Part shown: positions 47,117 to 59,687 of the stretch, one piece after another
Position numbering within the stretch: position 1 is the first letter of the stretch
How the letters are laid out: the number at the start of each line of letters is the position of its first letter
NCBI GenBank assembly: GCA_006176705.1
Contig: QRFJ01000780.1
Location: forward strand, 1,240,001-1,304,000
Reading direction: 5' to 3'
Length of the DNA: 64,000 nucleotides
Origin: Cocos nucifera
Lineage: Eukaryota; Streptophyta; Magnoliopsida; Arecales; Arecaceae
The notes under the pieces: model-generated
Told to the model about the DNA's origin: nothing
Database searches by the model: none
The model's input: the letters and a program-made list of their open reading frames with translations, nothing else
Made by a program: the position numbers and the translations under genes

Positions 47117-49063
47117 AGAGATGAACAAGACAATCCTAAAAGAAGACCCTCTTCTTCTTCTCTATTCTCTCACCTAGATATTTAGTTTAGTATCTATAAA
47201 ATTTCCATGTCATAATATTCTTTCTTCTTAATTTTCACATGCCTCAAAGGTCTCTCAATGGTCTACAACATGTCCAAAAATCAGCACAAAATTTGTTCTA
47301 TATATAAAGATATAGAGGAGTTCTTATTGGGTCAAATTCTTAGACTAGGAAAGATTTAAATAGGCAATTAGTTGGGGCGCCCCCTCCTATATTTTAGGCA
47401 TGGACCACCAAGAAATGTAGCACAAATCTTCCTCTTTTCCATCAAATAAAAAGAGAGAAAATAGGGAGAGGAGGGTAGCATTCATGGGAGGAGTTTTTGT
47501 TTCCTAAAACTCCATCCAAATGAAAGTTCAAATTAAATTCAAACTTCCTTGGTTGACCAAGTCCACAACTAATTGCCATAAGAGAAATAGAGGAGAGGAG
47601 TAGGTGTGTGTGAAAACCAGGGAGAGGGGATTTTTGTCGCACAAAATAGAGGGAGTGGGTATGGGGGGCGTGGGATATAGGTGGCGCAAGATAAATGGAT
47701 CCTAGTCTTACTATGATTCCATGTTTGACTTGGTCAAACATGGTTTCTCAAATCAAATGAAATCTAAATTAATTCAACCCAATTAAATTAGGTCCTAAAC
47801 TAATTAAGAACTTAATTAAATTAGATTAAATTAGATTTAATTTTAATTTAATTTTTTAATTAAATTAGAAAATTGGATTGACCCAAGTCCTAGTTGAACT
47901 AGGACTAATTTCTCCTTGCACTTGGCTTATCTAATAAACTAATTGGACTTGATCCTATCAAGCCCAAATCAAATCTAATTAAATCATATTTAATTAAATT
48001 TAATCTCAGTCCACTGGCTTAACCAAATTAAGTAAATTAGTAATCGAATTACTAATCAATCCTCCTACAATACTTGCACTAGATTAAACATCAATCGTAT
48101 TGATCGTTTAACCTTAGAAAGATTCTTAATCATTGATCAACCATCCGATTGAATCGTGCACTCTAATGTATGTAACCTAATAGATCCAAATCTAAGTTGG
48201 TAGTATAAAATAAATTTTTATATCAATCGAAGTAACATCTAGCAATAGTACCCGATGGTTGGATAGGTCGAATGTGTAAAACAACATCCTTAGAACCCAC
48301 GTGGATATAGTTTTCATATAATTCATCATCTTAACCAAAATGCTCATAGGACACCTTAGAGTTTAACTATCAACTCTGATCAAGTTGTCCATATTATAAT
48401 TTAAAATATCAAATCCATCTGATGGATTATCCTGGCCAAGATTTTACTATATTGGAATATAGTGATACATTCTTCTCCAACTCTTGGAGTGATCAATTTT
48501 ATCTTAATCACACACTAACTTTGCAAGTACTTGACTATACCTAGAAGCCTTCCATTACTAAATTAGAAATTTAGTTAGTTTGGTACCAAAATACAGTGAG
48601 TTGCTTGCAAGTCACTGAGGTGATCTCAGGTCTAAGAGATATTTATACGTATATCCCATCAGAGATATTTTCGATAGTAGAATGCTCTAGAGTTGGTCAT
48701 GTTCAGTGATGATGTATCCTTACATCTCACCTATATACCATACCATTATCTTCATACTTCTTGATTTAGAGGACAACCAATCTATATGACATACAACGAT
48801 CTATGCTCGATAGACGTTGTCATCCTAATTAACAGCCTATCATTTGATCATGAATAGTTTTAAGGACTAATTGATAAATTCTTTCTTTATCAAACCTAAA
48901 TACTCCTAAGAACTTCATCACAATAATGAAGTTTGTTAGAAGATGAAAACTTATAATAAAAATTTTAAAAAATATATTTTATTGATTAATAAATTAATTA
49001 TAATTATAATATAGCTCAACCATCAACAGATTGATGATTAGCTTTGGGACATATTTTTCAGCA

Positions 49064-49068
49064 CTCCA
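49064..49068. repeat. Copia A target-site duplication, right copy
   Basis: CTCCA is identical to 36859-36863. The duplicated copy has CTCTA at 57632-57636. Confidence 0.85.
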
Positions 49069-49399
49069 AACATTTTGCAAAATATGGTAGAACCGTAGAA
49101 GCCAAAATGATGCTTAGGTATTTTTTATGAAACAAAAAAAATCTCAACTCACTAACTCAGCTCTAAACTCATGAGTTTGAGCGAGTTCATCCAATTCCAC
49201 CTAAGTTCACCCGAGTCAGGGAAGGTCCAAGTTGCCCAATGTGATGGCTCGAATTGGGCACCTAAAATCATAAACTCATACAAGTTTATGAGTTAACTCG
49301 TGAGTTTAATAACCATGATTTTCATTACTTGGAAAGATTTTTACAAAGCCCAAACCAGGCTGATACAGAAGAAAGAAAATAGGACCAAAGAAGAAAACT

Positions 49400-51129
49400 A
49401 CAAAATCAGGCATTTTTCTGAGAAGCTTGCACCGTGGCAGCCATCTAATCACTAATTGGGGACTCCACCAATATGATCTCAATGGCTAGAATCTCAGTAG
49501 GGACAACTGGGGTCTTAGCATGGGTAAGTTGTTGGAGGGTCACCTCAGAAGCAGGTGGAGGAGCAACAATAGGAGGAGCTACACCCAACATCGGCTTGAC
49601 GACGGTCTCTGACATTAGTGGGAGGGCGGCCTCTTATGTAACCCCACTCAAGTCCAAATCAAAAGAGAGCTTCTTGATCAAACTCTTATAGTTGTTAAAT
49701 ATATAGTCGAAGACATCCTTCGAAGCCTTCACAACCTCCTCCTAAAAGGCTTTAGAGGACTTATAATCCTCTACAGCCTTGGTGGTGGCAGTCTTCAGCC
49801 TCTTCACATCCTTCTGATAAATGAGGAGAGTCTTGTCTTAGGTAGCCACCGTGTCATCGTGGGAGGACACCATCTCCTCTAGGACATTCATGTTGGTCTC
49901 TAGCTCGAAAATCTTGGAGATCTCCTGCTGCAACTCTAGCAACCTCTTTTTCTCCTCATTAGCCTTTCTCTGGTGATCCATCAAGACCTTTTTTTTCTTC
50001 TTTATTATGGCCAACTTTTTTTGGAGTTGCTTCTTCAACTTCTCAGTAACCTTAGCCTCTTTTATGGCTTTCTCCTCCATCACCTTCTTACAATCCTTTA
50101 CGGATTGCAATGCCTCTTCCATGGTCCTTTTATTATCAAAAAATCATGCAATATACTCAATAAGAAGCCTAAAGAACATGGCAGACTGAAAGAAATAAAA
50201 AAACAAAATGTAAGATCGATCATAAATCGATAAAAAAAAAAAGAGAAGAAAGAAAGAGACTCACGTCCAGAATACTATTGAAGCCATAGTTGATCAGCTC
50301 CTCCAGCCTGAGATCCCTCCTGTAGATGTTCAAATCTCATTGCGGCATCATGGCATATAGCAGGTCCCTACCGAGCCTCAGCATCCAAGTAGGAAGCTTA
50401 AGCAAGGTCAAGCTTGTTAGTGGAGGTCGACAACAAATCAACCTTGGAAACCTTCAACCCTCTGGAGGATCAAGACTGATGAGCAGGTGTCGAGGTCAGT
50501 GCAGTCAATGGACTGGACCTCAATGATGCAGAAGATGGGCCCAATTTTGAGCGAACCACTGGCTTCGTGGGAGGTAGATAAGCCACCTTGGTAGATTTCC
50601 AATGTCCTTAGGACGTCGGAGATGGAGCGATAGGGATTGCATTGATGGGGGGCCACATCAATCACTAGCAGCCTCGAGGTAGAAACTAGGGCAGATCGAG
50701 GAGATGCTAACATGAGCGCGACAACTTCTTTCTCCTTCCCCCTCTTCGCAGTAGGGAAGCTCGTGGGTTTCTGCTTTCTCTTTTTTTGCTCCACTAACCT
50801 CTTCAGATTGAACTTCATGAGTGCTGCCACAACAAAAAAAAACTCATCAATTAGAAAAATACATATATATATATATACAAATACGGAAGAAACCTAGTGA
50901 TAGACTCACCCTAGAGAGAGATCTGGTTGATGTCGGAGTCGAACAATGGCTAGCCTGTCACCAACTGGCTTAGTTTGAGCACCTTCATACCCATCAGCTC
51001 CTCAAAGGCCTCTTTATCCTCAGGCAAAACTTAGTCATTGGAGTTCCACTTAAGCCAGGATTTACCCCAACTATGACTGAAATGCAAAGGGACATTAGAA
51101 GAATCAAAGAAAAAAATAACTTTTTCAGT
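49400..51129 (-). pseudogene. Antisense ORF of the Tat Gypsy, copy 1 (C-terminal part)
   Basis: Minus-strand pieces include a basic coiled-coil segment at 50122-49838 (MEEALQSVKDCKKVMEEKAI, Lys/Glu-rich heptads) and a Ser/Lys-rich linker at 50830-50438 (KLVEQKKRKQ-like start). The C-terminal region near 49700-49410 matches the SLIKKLSFDLDLS type segment of copy 2. Tat elements carry an extra antisense gene between pol and the 3' LTR, often annotated as 'transposase (putative) gypsy type' (PF04195-like). The N-terminal half is cut off at 51129. Confidence 0.75.
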
Positions 51130-53060
51130 TTGATCTGGAAGTCCAAAAAAATTTCTGAAGGCTGCATGTCCATCTCATGAACACCATCACGTAGATGCTG
51201 AACTCTTCACAAATTCGATTGGGTCATCTTCTCAGATTTGTGCCTAAATTTTTAAACATGTAGAAGAGAGAGAGAGGATAGAGGGGGCGTGGGATATCTC
51301 GAATGGCAGTCTTTGGGTATGAAAAATATTTCTACATGAAGAGCCTTGGTGCAAGGGTTCTTATACAAAAGCATAGCACCAAGTTAGAGTCCCTCTTTGA
51401 TCAAAGTCCTCATTTTTTCGACCATTGGGACTCCTGAACTTTATCTCCACGAAAATCTCCAGATCCTATCTAATTTTAACACCAAAAATCAATCTGGAAG
51501 GTGGCGGCATGAGTAGATAAGGAAGAGTCCACTGCGCCTAGGACCTTCCCTCAAGAGTTTGATCCAAATCGAACTCAATCATAACTTAATCTAGATACCT
51601 TCAAAAAATCATAAAATTTGGTACACTCAATGTATAATTCATGCTCTATTACATATCCAAAAATCAAATCAAAATTATTTCTAAAATATTTTCTAGAAGT
51701 ATTTGATCAAATGATCCTCAATGCTCTCAAACAGGTCAACTTTTGACCCTTGTCCAATTTGACTATGAATGAATTTAATTTCTATAATTAATCTGACCAG
51801 GATTTATTTCAATCAGATAAAAATAAACCTATTCAAAATACAAGAATGAGTCAAATCAAATTTGACTTGGTTGCAATGAATCAAAAAAAATTTAGAAGAA
51901 AAAAGTCAGGTTCGATCGTGTGCTAGCACGATTACCTTGAACCTGATTGAATCTAATCTAAATCAATCGAACTGAATTAGCTCAATTGATGACATCAAGA
52001 CCCAAACCCTTATTTGCATAATTCAGTTAGATTCAATTCTATATGGTAATGAGATATATCGTGATCTCCATCATCGACATCATCAAAATATCTTTCGATG
52101 GATCAGAACTTTTTTGATTCATACAATTAGAATGATTGATCATCAAAATCATTCTAATTGCTCTTAAAATCCATCAGTGACACCTAGCAGTATATGGTGG
52201 CAACCCATCAGAACTGAAAGTGAATCTCTCAGTGTAGTTACCTGTGTGGTTGGGTTCTTCTATCTTGAGCTCTGATAAAATTAGGATTAAGGTGAACTCA
52301 TCAAACCTAATGTTCATCATATGAATTAATTATTCGATTTGAGTTCAATATGAAATCCTAATAGAAACTTTTTCTATCATCTTCACTCTGCCATGGCCGT
52401 GGGCTTAAGAACTCAATCTCATGATTATCATAGGGCTACTCCTCATATACCAAGGTAGATAGATTCTCGTATTGGTGCAATTCAATTCCTATAATGAACA
52501 TGCTATAGCCAACATACACCTTAGGATTTCGAATAGCTAGGAGACCAAGTTATGGTGTAGTCAAATTATAACATCCTTAAGGTGAACTACTGATGCACCT
52601 CAGGTCAAAGAACCATACACACCATTGCAGCATCGAGTCAGTCATCGATGAGAAGGTAGACTTTCTTATGACTACTCGAGATGGTCACGCTCAGTGCCCT
52701 TGTTCTCTAACAAGTATCTGTACTCTCGCTTTGATGTCTCCACATCATAGACTTAAGACATGTCTATCCTAAGAAAGTGATGATACACCAACCTTATAGA
52801 TCGATTACCATCCTCATGATGATCCTACAGTCGGAAGTATTTTATAAGTTAATTATGAAAGTTCATGTCTTAAATTTTCAACTCTTAAAAATATGAATTA
52901 TCATTATCATTAACTCAAAGGATATATCATAGATACTTTTAAATATACACTATGATAGAAAATTAATCTATTTATTAATTTATAATCAAAATTATAAAAT
53001 TATCCTTAAAAGTATATTATAAGTGACAACCAATCTAGCTTCTAGGGTACACATCTAACA
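51130..53060 (-). repeat. 3' LTR of Copia B, truncated at its left (3') edge
   Basis: It ends GTACACATCTAACA, next to the polypurine tract, giving TGTTAGATGTGTACCC in element orientation. It starts at TTTGATCTGGAAG, which aligns with 55896 in the other LTR. Confidence 0.87.
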
Positions 53061-53074
53061 AACTCCCACTTGAC
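53061..53074 (-). other. Polypurine tract of Copia B
   Basis: The minus strand reads GTCAAGTGGGAGTT, directly before the TGTTAG LTR start. Confidence 0.85.
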
Positions 53075-55545
53075 TTAAAGCCAATTAGCTATAAATCTAA
53101 GTCACATCTTCTTAAGGTGGACTTCGATCTTCTGCTAGCTCAATAGTTTTGTCAGTGGATCAGCCGCATTATCTGAGTGTCGACTCTCTTGACCTCGACG
53201 TATCCCTTCTCGAGGTAATCGTGGATGAGATGGTATCACAGTTCGATGTGCTTGGATTTTTGGTGAGACCTCGACTCCTTAGCTAGGACTATGGCACCAT
53301 TATTGTCATCACTCCAAGCTCTATAGCAAACTTCTTGTACTAGAATGCCTTCTTTGCAGCTTCCAACGTAGCGATATACTCTGCTTTCATGGTGGAATCT
53401 GCCATCACCGTCTGCTTGAAACTTTTCAAGCTGACAGCACCACCATTATAAATAAACAGACTTTCAGATGTCGACTTTCGATCATCTATATCGGACATAA
53501 AATCTGAGTCTGTATACTCCTAGATCTGGAGTTCTCCATTACCAAAGACTAGAAACATATCATTAGTCCTTCTTAAGTACTTAAGGATACATTTCATAGA
53601 AGTCTCATGCTCTTCGTCTAGATTTGACTGATACCTGCTTGTGACACTCATAGCATGGACAATATCAGGTTGTATACATAGCATGGCATATATGAGGCTC
53701 CCTATTGCTGAAGCATAACGAATCTTGCACATGCGTTCAATCTCCTCAGGTGTGTTGGGACACATCTTCTTGGAGAGATGAATGCCATGTCTGAAGGGCA
53801 CAATCCTCTCTTGGAGTTTCTATGCTAAATCTTTTTAGCACCTCCTCTATGTACATCTTCTATAAGAGATCCAGCATCCTATTTGGTCTATCTCTATAGA
53901 CCTTAATTCCTAGAATAAAAAATGCTTCTCGTAGGTCTTTCATAAAGAATTCTTTAGACAACCACATTTTGATCGTAGTCAATATGAGAATATCATTTTC
54001 AATTAGGAGGATATCATCCACGTATAGTACGAGAAAGACAACAATGCTTCCACTGATCTTTTTGAAAATACAGGCCTCCTCCTCATACTTGATGAATCCA
54101 AACGATTTGATCACACCATTAAAACAAGCATTCCAGCTTCGAGATACTTACTTAAGTTCATATATGGATCTTTGTAGCTTGCAGACCTTATGATTAGTAT
54201 CACTGGATGTGAAATCCAGCGGCTATTACATATAGATATCTTTCTCAAGATATCCATTTAAGAACATCATTTTCACGTCCATCTGCCAAATTTCATCATC
54301 GAAATAAGCTGCAATAGCAAGCAATATATGGATGGATTTGAGCATGGCTACTAACAAAAAAGTATCTTGATAGTCAATGCTTTTGCTCTGATTATATCCT
54401 TTTGCTACGAGCCTTGCTTTGAATGTCTCTACATTTTCATCGGCACCTATCTTTGTTTTGAAGATCCATTTACATCCAATAGGTACTATACTTTTAGGTG
54501 AATCTACCAAGGTCTAAACTTGGTTCGAGTCCATTGAGTCAATCTCTAACTTTATTATCTTTAACCATTTCTCAAAATCGATATCTGATATCATCTCATC
54601 ATAGGATTTGGGATCATCACCATGAACCCCTTTTTCTGTGAGAAATATTTTCTCTACATCCTCTAAAATAGTACCTAAGTACCTTTCAAGAGGATGAAAA
54701 ATTCTTTCTGATCTACGAGGTGGATGGGGTAGTAATTGAACTAGCTCAATCTGATTGGGTTCTATAGATTTCTTGGCTCATGGCTCTTAGGAGAATTTCT
54801 CCTCGAGCCTAAGTTATCTTCCGATGCCACCATCTTGAATAAACTATTTTTTAAGAAAGATGGCGTGTTGATTTATAATCACATTGTGATCTTTCAAAAG
54901 ATAGAAATAATATCCTAACGATTCTTTAGGATATCCAATAAATCAAGCTCTAAAAAACTTAGACTCTAACTTGTCCGTCTGTTGTCTCTTGACATGGGCC
55001 GAACAACCATAAATTCTGAGATGACTCAGACTTTGTTTCTTACCATATCATATCTCATATGGTGTGGTAGGAATGACTTTAGATGAAACCCTATTCAATA
55101 GATATATAGCGATTAACAGACTATGTTCCCAAAGAAACTTAGGAAGGTCTATGAAGCTCATAATGGATTGAACCATATCTAATAGGGTTCGATTTTTTCG
55201 TTCTGAAATTCCATTGAGTTGAGACGTTCCAGGTGGAGTCTACCGAGAGACTATGCCATTATCCTTAAGATAGTTTAAAAATTTTCAACTAAGATATTTG
55301 TCTCTTTGATCTGATCGAAGAATCTTAATGGATTTTTCTATTTATTTTTCAACTTCGAGTCTGAATTTCTTGAACTTTTCAAAAGCTTTAGACTTGTATC
55401 ACATCAAATATACATACCCATACCAAGATAAATCATCGATAAAAATGATGAAGTAGATGTAATTACTCCTGACTGACATATCAAATAGGCTGCATACATC
55501 AGTATGTACTAGGATAAGTAGGTCTGTGGCCCTTTCTTCATAACC
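53075..55545 (-). pseudogene. Copia B pol remnant: partial integrase, RT, RNase H
   Basis: RT at 54510-53860 reads IGCKWIFKTKIGADENVETF, then SIDYQDTFLLVAMLKSIHIL, DEIWQMDVKMMFLNGYLEKD and the catalytic box LYVDDILLIEND. RT to RNase H continues at 53801-53520 with MPFRHGIHLSKKMCPNTPEE, YASAIGSLIYAML and ILKYLRRTNDMFLVFG. This matches Angela/BARE-like Copia. Integrase remnants lie at about 54950-55540. Beyond them the sequence jumps straight to the primer site, so gag and protease are gone. Confidence 0.88.
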
Positions 55546-55569
55546 CATAGGTCCTAAGATCGTAACCTA

Positions 55570-55583
55570 GTTCTGATACCAGT
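55570..55583 (-). other. Primer-binding site of Copia B
   Basis: On the minus strand it reads ACTGGTATCAGAAC, one base off the usual TGGTATCAGAGC, next to the LTR start. Confidence 0.8.
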
Positions 55584-56937
55584 TGAAGAAAAAATCATAT
55601 TTTCCATCATAAGATCGTGCAGATCTGAGATGGATTTTTTAAAAAATTTTTAAATGATCCAATCTGATCTAAGAGATCTGATCATGGTGATCTAATATTA
55701 AAAATAAAAATAAAAATTTAATTTAATTTAATATCATATCTTATTTAGATAATCTAATTATCCTACGATGATCCTGATGTTTTTTGAGATTCTGGAAGGA
55801 GCCATGCATGCGCCTGATCTCTACCAGTATCCACTGAAAAAGAATTTGAACGTCTTCTCCTCATAAATTTTTTCTTCAAAGATCAGATCTAAATTTGATC
55901 TAGAAGTTCTTCAAAAAATTTCTGAAGGCAGCATGTCCATCTCACGACACAGTCACGTAGATGCTGAACTCTTCATAAATTTGATTGGATCTTCTTTCCA
56001 GATTTATGCCTAACTTTTTAGATATGTAAAAGAGAGGGAGAGAGAGGATAGAAGGGATATGGGATATCTGGAATGGCAGCCTTTGGGTATGAAAAATATT
56101 TCTATGTGAAGAGCTTGATGCAAGGGTTCTTATACAAAAGCATAGTGCCAAGTTAGAGTCCCTCTTTGATCAAAATCCTCATTTTTTTGACCATTAGAAC
56201 TCCTAAAATTAATCTCCATGAAAATCCCTAAATCTCATCTAATTTTAACATCAAAAATCAATTTAGAAGTTGGCAGCATGAGTAGATAAGGAAGAGTCCA
56301 CTGCGCCTAGGACTCTTCTCTTAAGAGTTTGATCTAAATCAAACTCTATCATAACTTAGTCTAAACACCTACAAAAATTATGAAATTTGGTACACCTAAT
56401 GTATAATTCATACTCTATCATATATCCAAAAATTAGATCTAAATGATTTCTTAAAAATTTTCTAAAAGTATCTGATCGGGTGACCCTTAATCTCTCAAAC
56501 AGGTCAACTTTTGACCATAGTCCAATTTGACTATGAATGGATTTAATTTCTATAATTAATCTAATCTAAACTTATTTTAGTTAGATAAAAATAAATTCAT
56601 TCAAAATATAAGAATGAGTCAAATCAAATTTGACTTGATTGCGATGAATCAAAAAAATTTTAGAAGAAGAAAGTCAAGCTCAATCGTATGCTAGCATGAT
56701 TACCTTGAACCTGATTGGATCTAATTCAAATCAATCAAATTGAGTTAGCTTAATTGATGATATACAGAATCAAACTATTATTTATGTGATCCAGTTAGGT
56801 TCAATTCTATATGATAATGAGATTTGTCGCAATCTCCATCATCGACATCATCAAAACACCTTTCGATGGATCAGAACTTTTTTGATTCATATAATTAGAA
56901 TGATTGATCATCAAAATCATTCTAATTGCTTCCAAAA
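55584..56937 (-). repeat. 5' LTR of Copia B, truncated at its right (5') edge
   Basis: It begins TGAAGAAAAAATC next to the primer site and stops at GCTTCCAAAATCA. At the same place, the left LTR continues ATCCATCAGTGACACC. The adjoining base belongs to the Copia A LTR in duplicated copy 2. Confidence 0.87.
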
Positions 56938-59687
56938 TCAACTATGATCAAGTTATCCATTTTATATTTTAAAATATCAAATTCATCTAATGGATTATCT
57001 TGGCCAAGATTTTGCTATATTAGAATATAGTGATACATTCTTCTCTAACTCTTGGAGTGGTCTATTCCATCTTGATCACATACTAACTTTATAAATACTT
57101 GACTATGTCTAGAAGCCTTTCATTATTGAATTAAAAATTTAGTTAGTCCGGTACCATAGCACAGTGAGTTGCTTGCAAGTCACTGAGGTGATCTCAGGTC
57201 TAAGAAATACTTATACCTATATCCCATTAGAGACGTTCTTGATAGTAGAATGCTCTGAAGTTGGTCACGTTTAGTGATGATGTATCCCTGCATCTCATCT
57301 GTATGCCATTCCATTATTTTCACACTCTTTGGTTAAGAGAACAACCAACTTATATGGCATATAATGACCTATGCTTAATAGATGCTGTCATCCTAATTAA
57401 TAGCTTATCATTTGATCATGAATAGTTTTAAGGATTAATCGATAAATTCTCTCTTTATCGAACCTAAATAGTTCTAAGAACTTCATCACAACAATAGAGT
57501 TTATTAGAAGATAAAAATTTAGGATAAAAATACTAAAAAATATATTTTATTAATTAATAAATTAATTATAATTATAATATAGCTCAACCATCAACAGACT
57601 AACGATTGACTTTGGAATATATTTTCCAACACTCTAAATATTTTGCAAAATATGGTAGAACCATAAAAGCCAAAATGACGCTTAGGTGTTTTTTGTGAAA
57701 AAAAAATTCTTAACTCACTAACTCGGCACTAAAGTCATGAGTTTGAGCGAGTTCATCTGATTCCACCCAAGTTCACCCAAGTAAGGGAAGGTCCGACTTG
57801 CCCAACGTGTTGGCTCAAATTGGGCACCTAAAATCATAAGCTCATACGAGTTTACGAGTTAACTCGTGAGTTTAATAACCATGATTTTCATTACTTGAAA
57901 AGATTTTTACAAAGCCCAAACCAGACTGATACAGAAGCAGGAAAACATGACCAAAGAAGAAAACTACAAAATCAGGCATTTTCCTGAGAAGCTTGTACCG
58001 CGGCAGCCGTCTGATCACTAATTGGGGACTCCACCAATATGATCTCAATGGCTGAAATCTCAATAAGGATAGCTGGGGTCTTGGCAAGGGCAAGTTGTTG
58101 GACGGTCACCTCAGGAGCAGGTGGAGCAACAATAAGAGGAGCTACACCCAACGTTGGCTTGACGACGGTCTCTGACATCAGTGAGAGGGTGGCCTCTTGT
58201 GTAACTCTGCTTAAGTCCAAATCAAAAGAGAGCTTCTTGATCAAACTCTTATAGTTGTTAAATCCACAGTCGAAGACATCCTCCGAAGCCTTCATGACCT
58301 CCTCCTAAAAGGCATCAGAGGACTTATAATCCTCTATAGCCTTGGTGGCGGCAGTCTTCAGCCTCTCCACATCCTTCTGATAAACGAGGAGAGCCTTATC
58401 TCAAGCAGCCACCATGTCATCTTGGGAGGACACCATCTCCTCTAGGTCCTTCATCTTGGTCTATAGTTCGAAAATCTTGGAGATCTCCTGCTGCAACTCT
58501 AGCAGCCTCTTTTTCTCCTCATTGGCCTTTCTCTGGTGATCCATCAAGACCTTATTTTTCTTCTTTATTATGGCCAACTTTTTTTGGAGTTGCTTCTTCA
58601 ACTTCTCAGTAACCTTGGCCTCTTTTATGGCTTTCTCCTCCATCACCTTCATACAATCCTTTACGGATTGCAATGCCTCTTCCATGGTCCTTTTATTATC
58701 AAAAAACCATGCAATATACTCAATAAAAAACCTGAAGAACATGGCGGACTGAAAGAAATAAAAAAAATAAAATGTAAGATCGATCATAAATCGATAAAAA
58801 AAAAGAGAGAGAAAGAAAGAGACTCACATCCAGAATACTATTGAAGCCATAGTTGATCAGCTCCTCCAGTCCGAGATCCCTCCTGCAGATATTCAAATCT
58901 TGCTGCGGCATCATGGCATACAGCAGGTCCCTACCGAGCCTCAGCATCCAAGTAGGAAGCTTAAGCGAGGTCAAGCTTGTCAGTGGAGGTCGACAACAAA
59001 TCAACCTTGGAAACCTTCGACCCTTTGGAGGGTCGAGACTGATGAGCAGGTGTCGAGGTCAGTGCAGTCGATGGACTAGACCTTGACAATGCAGAAGATG
59101 GGCCCAATTTCGAGTGAACCACTAGCTCCATAGGAGGCAGACGAGCCACCTTGGTAGATTGTCGATGTTCTTAGGATGTCGGAGATGGAGCGATTGGGAT
59201 TGCATTGATGGGGGCCACATCAATCACTAGTAGCCTCGAGGTAGAAATCGAGGCAGATTGAGGAGATGCTAACATGAGCACGGCAACTTCTTTCTCCTTC
59301 CCCCTCTTCATAGGAGGGAGGCTGGTGGATTCCTGCTTTCTCTTTTTTTGCTCTACTAATCTCTTTAGATCGAACTTCATGAGTGCTGCCACAACAAAAA
59401 AAAATTCATCGATTAGAAAAATACATATATATACAAATACGAAAGAAACCTAATGACAGACTCATCCTAGAGAGAGATCTGGCCGATGTCGGAGTCGAAC
59501 AATGGCTGGCCCATCACCAGCTGGCTAAGCATGAGCACCTTCATACCCATCAACTCCTCAAAGGCCTCTTTATCCTCAGGCAAAACTTAGTTATTGGAGT
59601 TCTACTTAAGCCAGGATTTACCCCAACTATGACTAAAATCCTAAGGGACATAAGAAGAAATAAAGAAAAAAATAACTTTTCCAGTCA
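56938..59687. repeat. Duplicated segment, copy 2
   Basis: It contains the end of a Copia A-type LTR (56938-57631), then CTCTA, the hAT right end (57632-57883) and Gypsy sequence, as in 48372-51129. The Gypsy continues past 59687 to its 3' LTR only in this copy, so this is the copy contiguous with the original 3' end. Confidence 0.92.
57632..57883 (-). mobile_element. hAT right end, duplicated copy
   Basis: It matches 49064-49317 and ends with the same terminal AATAACCATG and adjoining ATTTTCAT (57884-57891). Confidence 0.85.

Larger units (their letters stand above)
36864..49063 (-). mobile_element. Copia A, complete Angela/BARE-like element inserted in the hAT
   Basis: It has two LTRs (36864-39377 and 45240-49063), the exact target duplication CTCCA, a primer site (45225-45239), a polypurine tract (39378-39391), and gag, PR, INT, RT and RH in Copia order on the minus strand. 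The right LTR carries a 1.34-kb insert (45780-47116). It is a sibling of Copia C, sharing LTR blocks and leader motifs. In a ~160-bp sample by eye (39001 against 48661) the LTRs differ at about 17 positions, many of them transitions, so the insertion is not recent. Confidence 0.94.
45240..49063 (-). repeat. 5' LTR of Copia A, with 1.34-kb insert
   Basis: The total is 3824 bp. Without the insert at 45780-47116 it is about 2.49 kb, in line with the 2514-bp left LTR. It ends TTTTTCAGCA (final AACA changed to AGCA), followed by the duplication CTCCA. Confidence 0.93.
33604..49317 (-). mobile_element. hAT DNA transposon, interrupted by Copia A
   Basis: The left end CAAGGTTATCAAACTT and the reverse-complemented right end CATGGTTATTAAACTC match at 13 of 16 positions. 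They begin with CA, as hAT ends do. The diverged 8-bp duplication fits. Removing Copia A (36864-49063) leaves about 3.5 kb, the normal size for an autonomous hAT. It encodes a BED-type transposase on the minus strand. Confidence 0.85.
48372..51129. repeat. Duplicated segment, copy 1
   Basis: It runs from within the Copia A 5' LTR through the target duplication and the hAT right end (49069-49317) into the Gypsy antisense-ORF region. It matches 56938-59687 in the same order and orientation. A 165-bp sample in the ORF part differs at about 7 positions by eye. Confidence 0.92.
51130..56937 (-). mobile_element. Copia B, deletion derivative with both outer LTR edges missing
   Basis: Its minus-strand order is right LTR (55584-56937), primer site, truncated pol and polypurine tract (53061), then left LTR (51130-53060). 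The left LTR lacks about 310 bp and the right LTR about 930 bp of the 2285-bp family length (solo copy at 14259). No target duplication exists. Its edges coincide exactly with the ends of the duplicated segment. Gag, protease and part of integrase are deleted. Confidence 0.88.

Noticed and set aside
49973..50233. Leu/Phe-rich plus-strand frames, repeated at 58536-58844
   Set aside because: Antisense of the Lys/Glu coiled coil in the Gypsy antisense ORF; hydrophobicity is a by-product.
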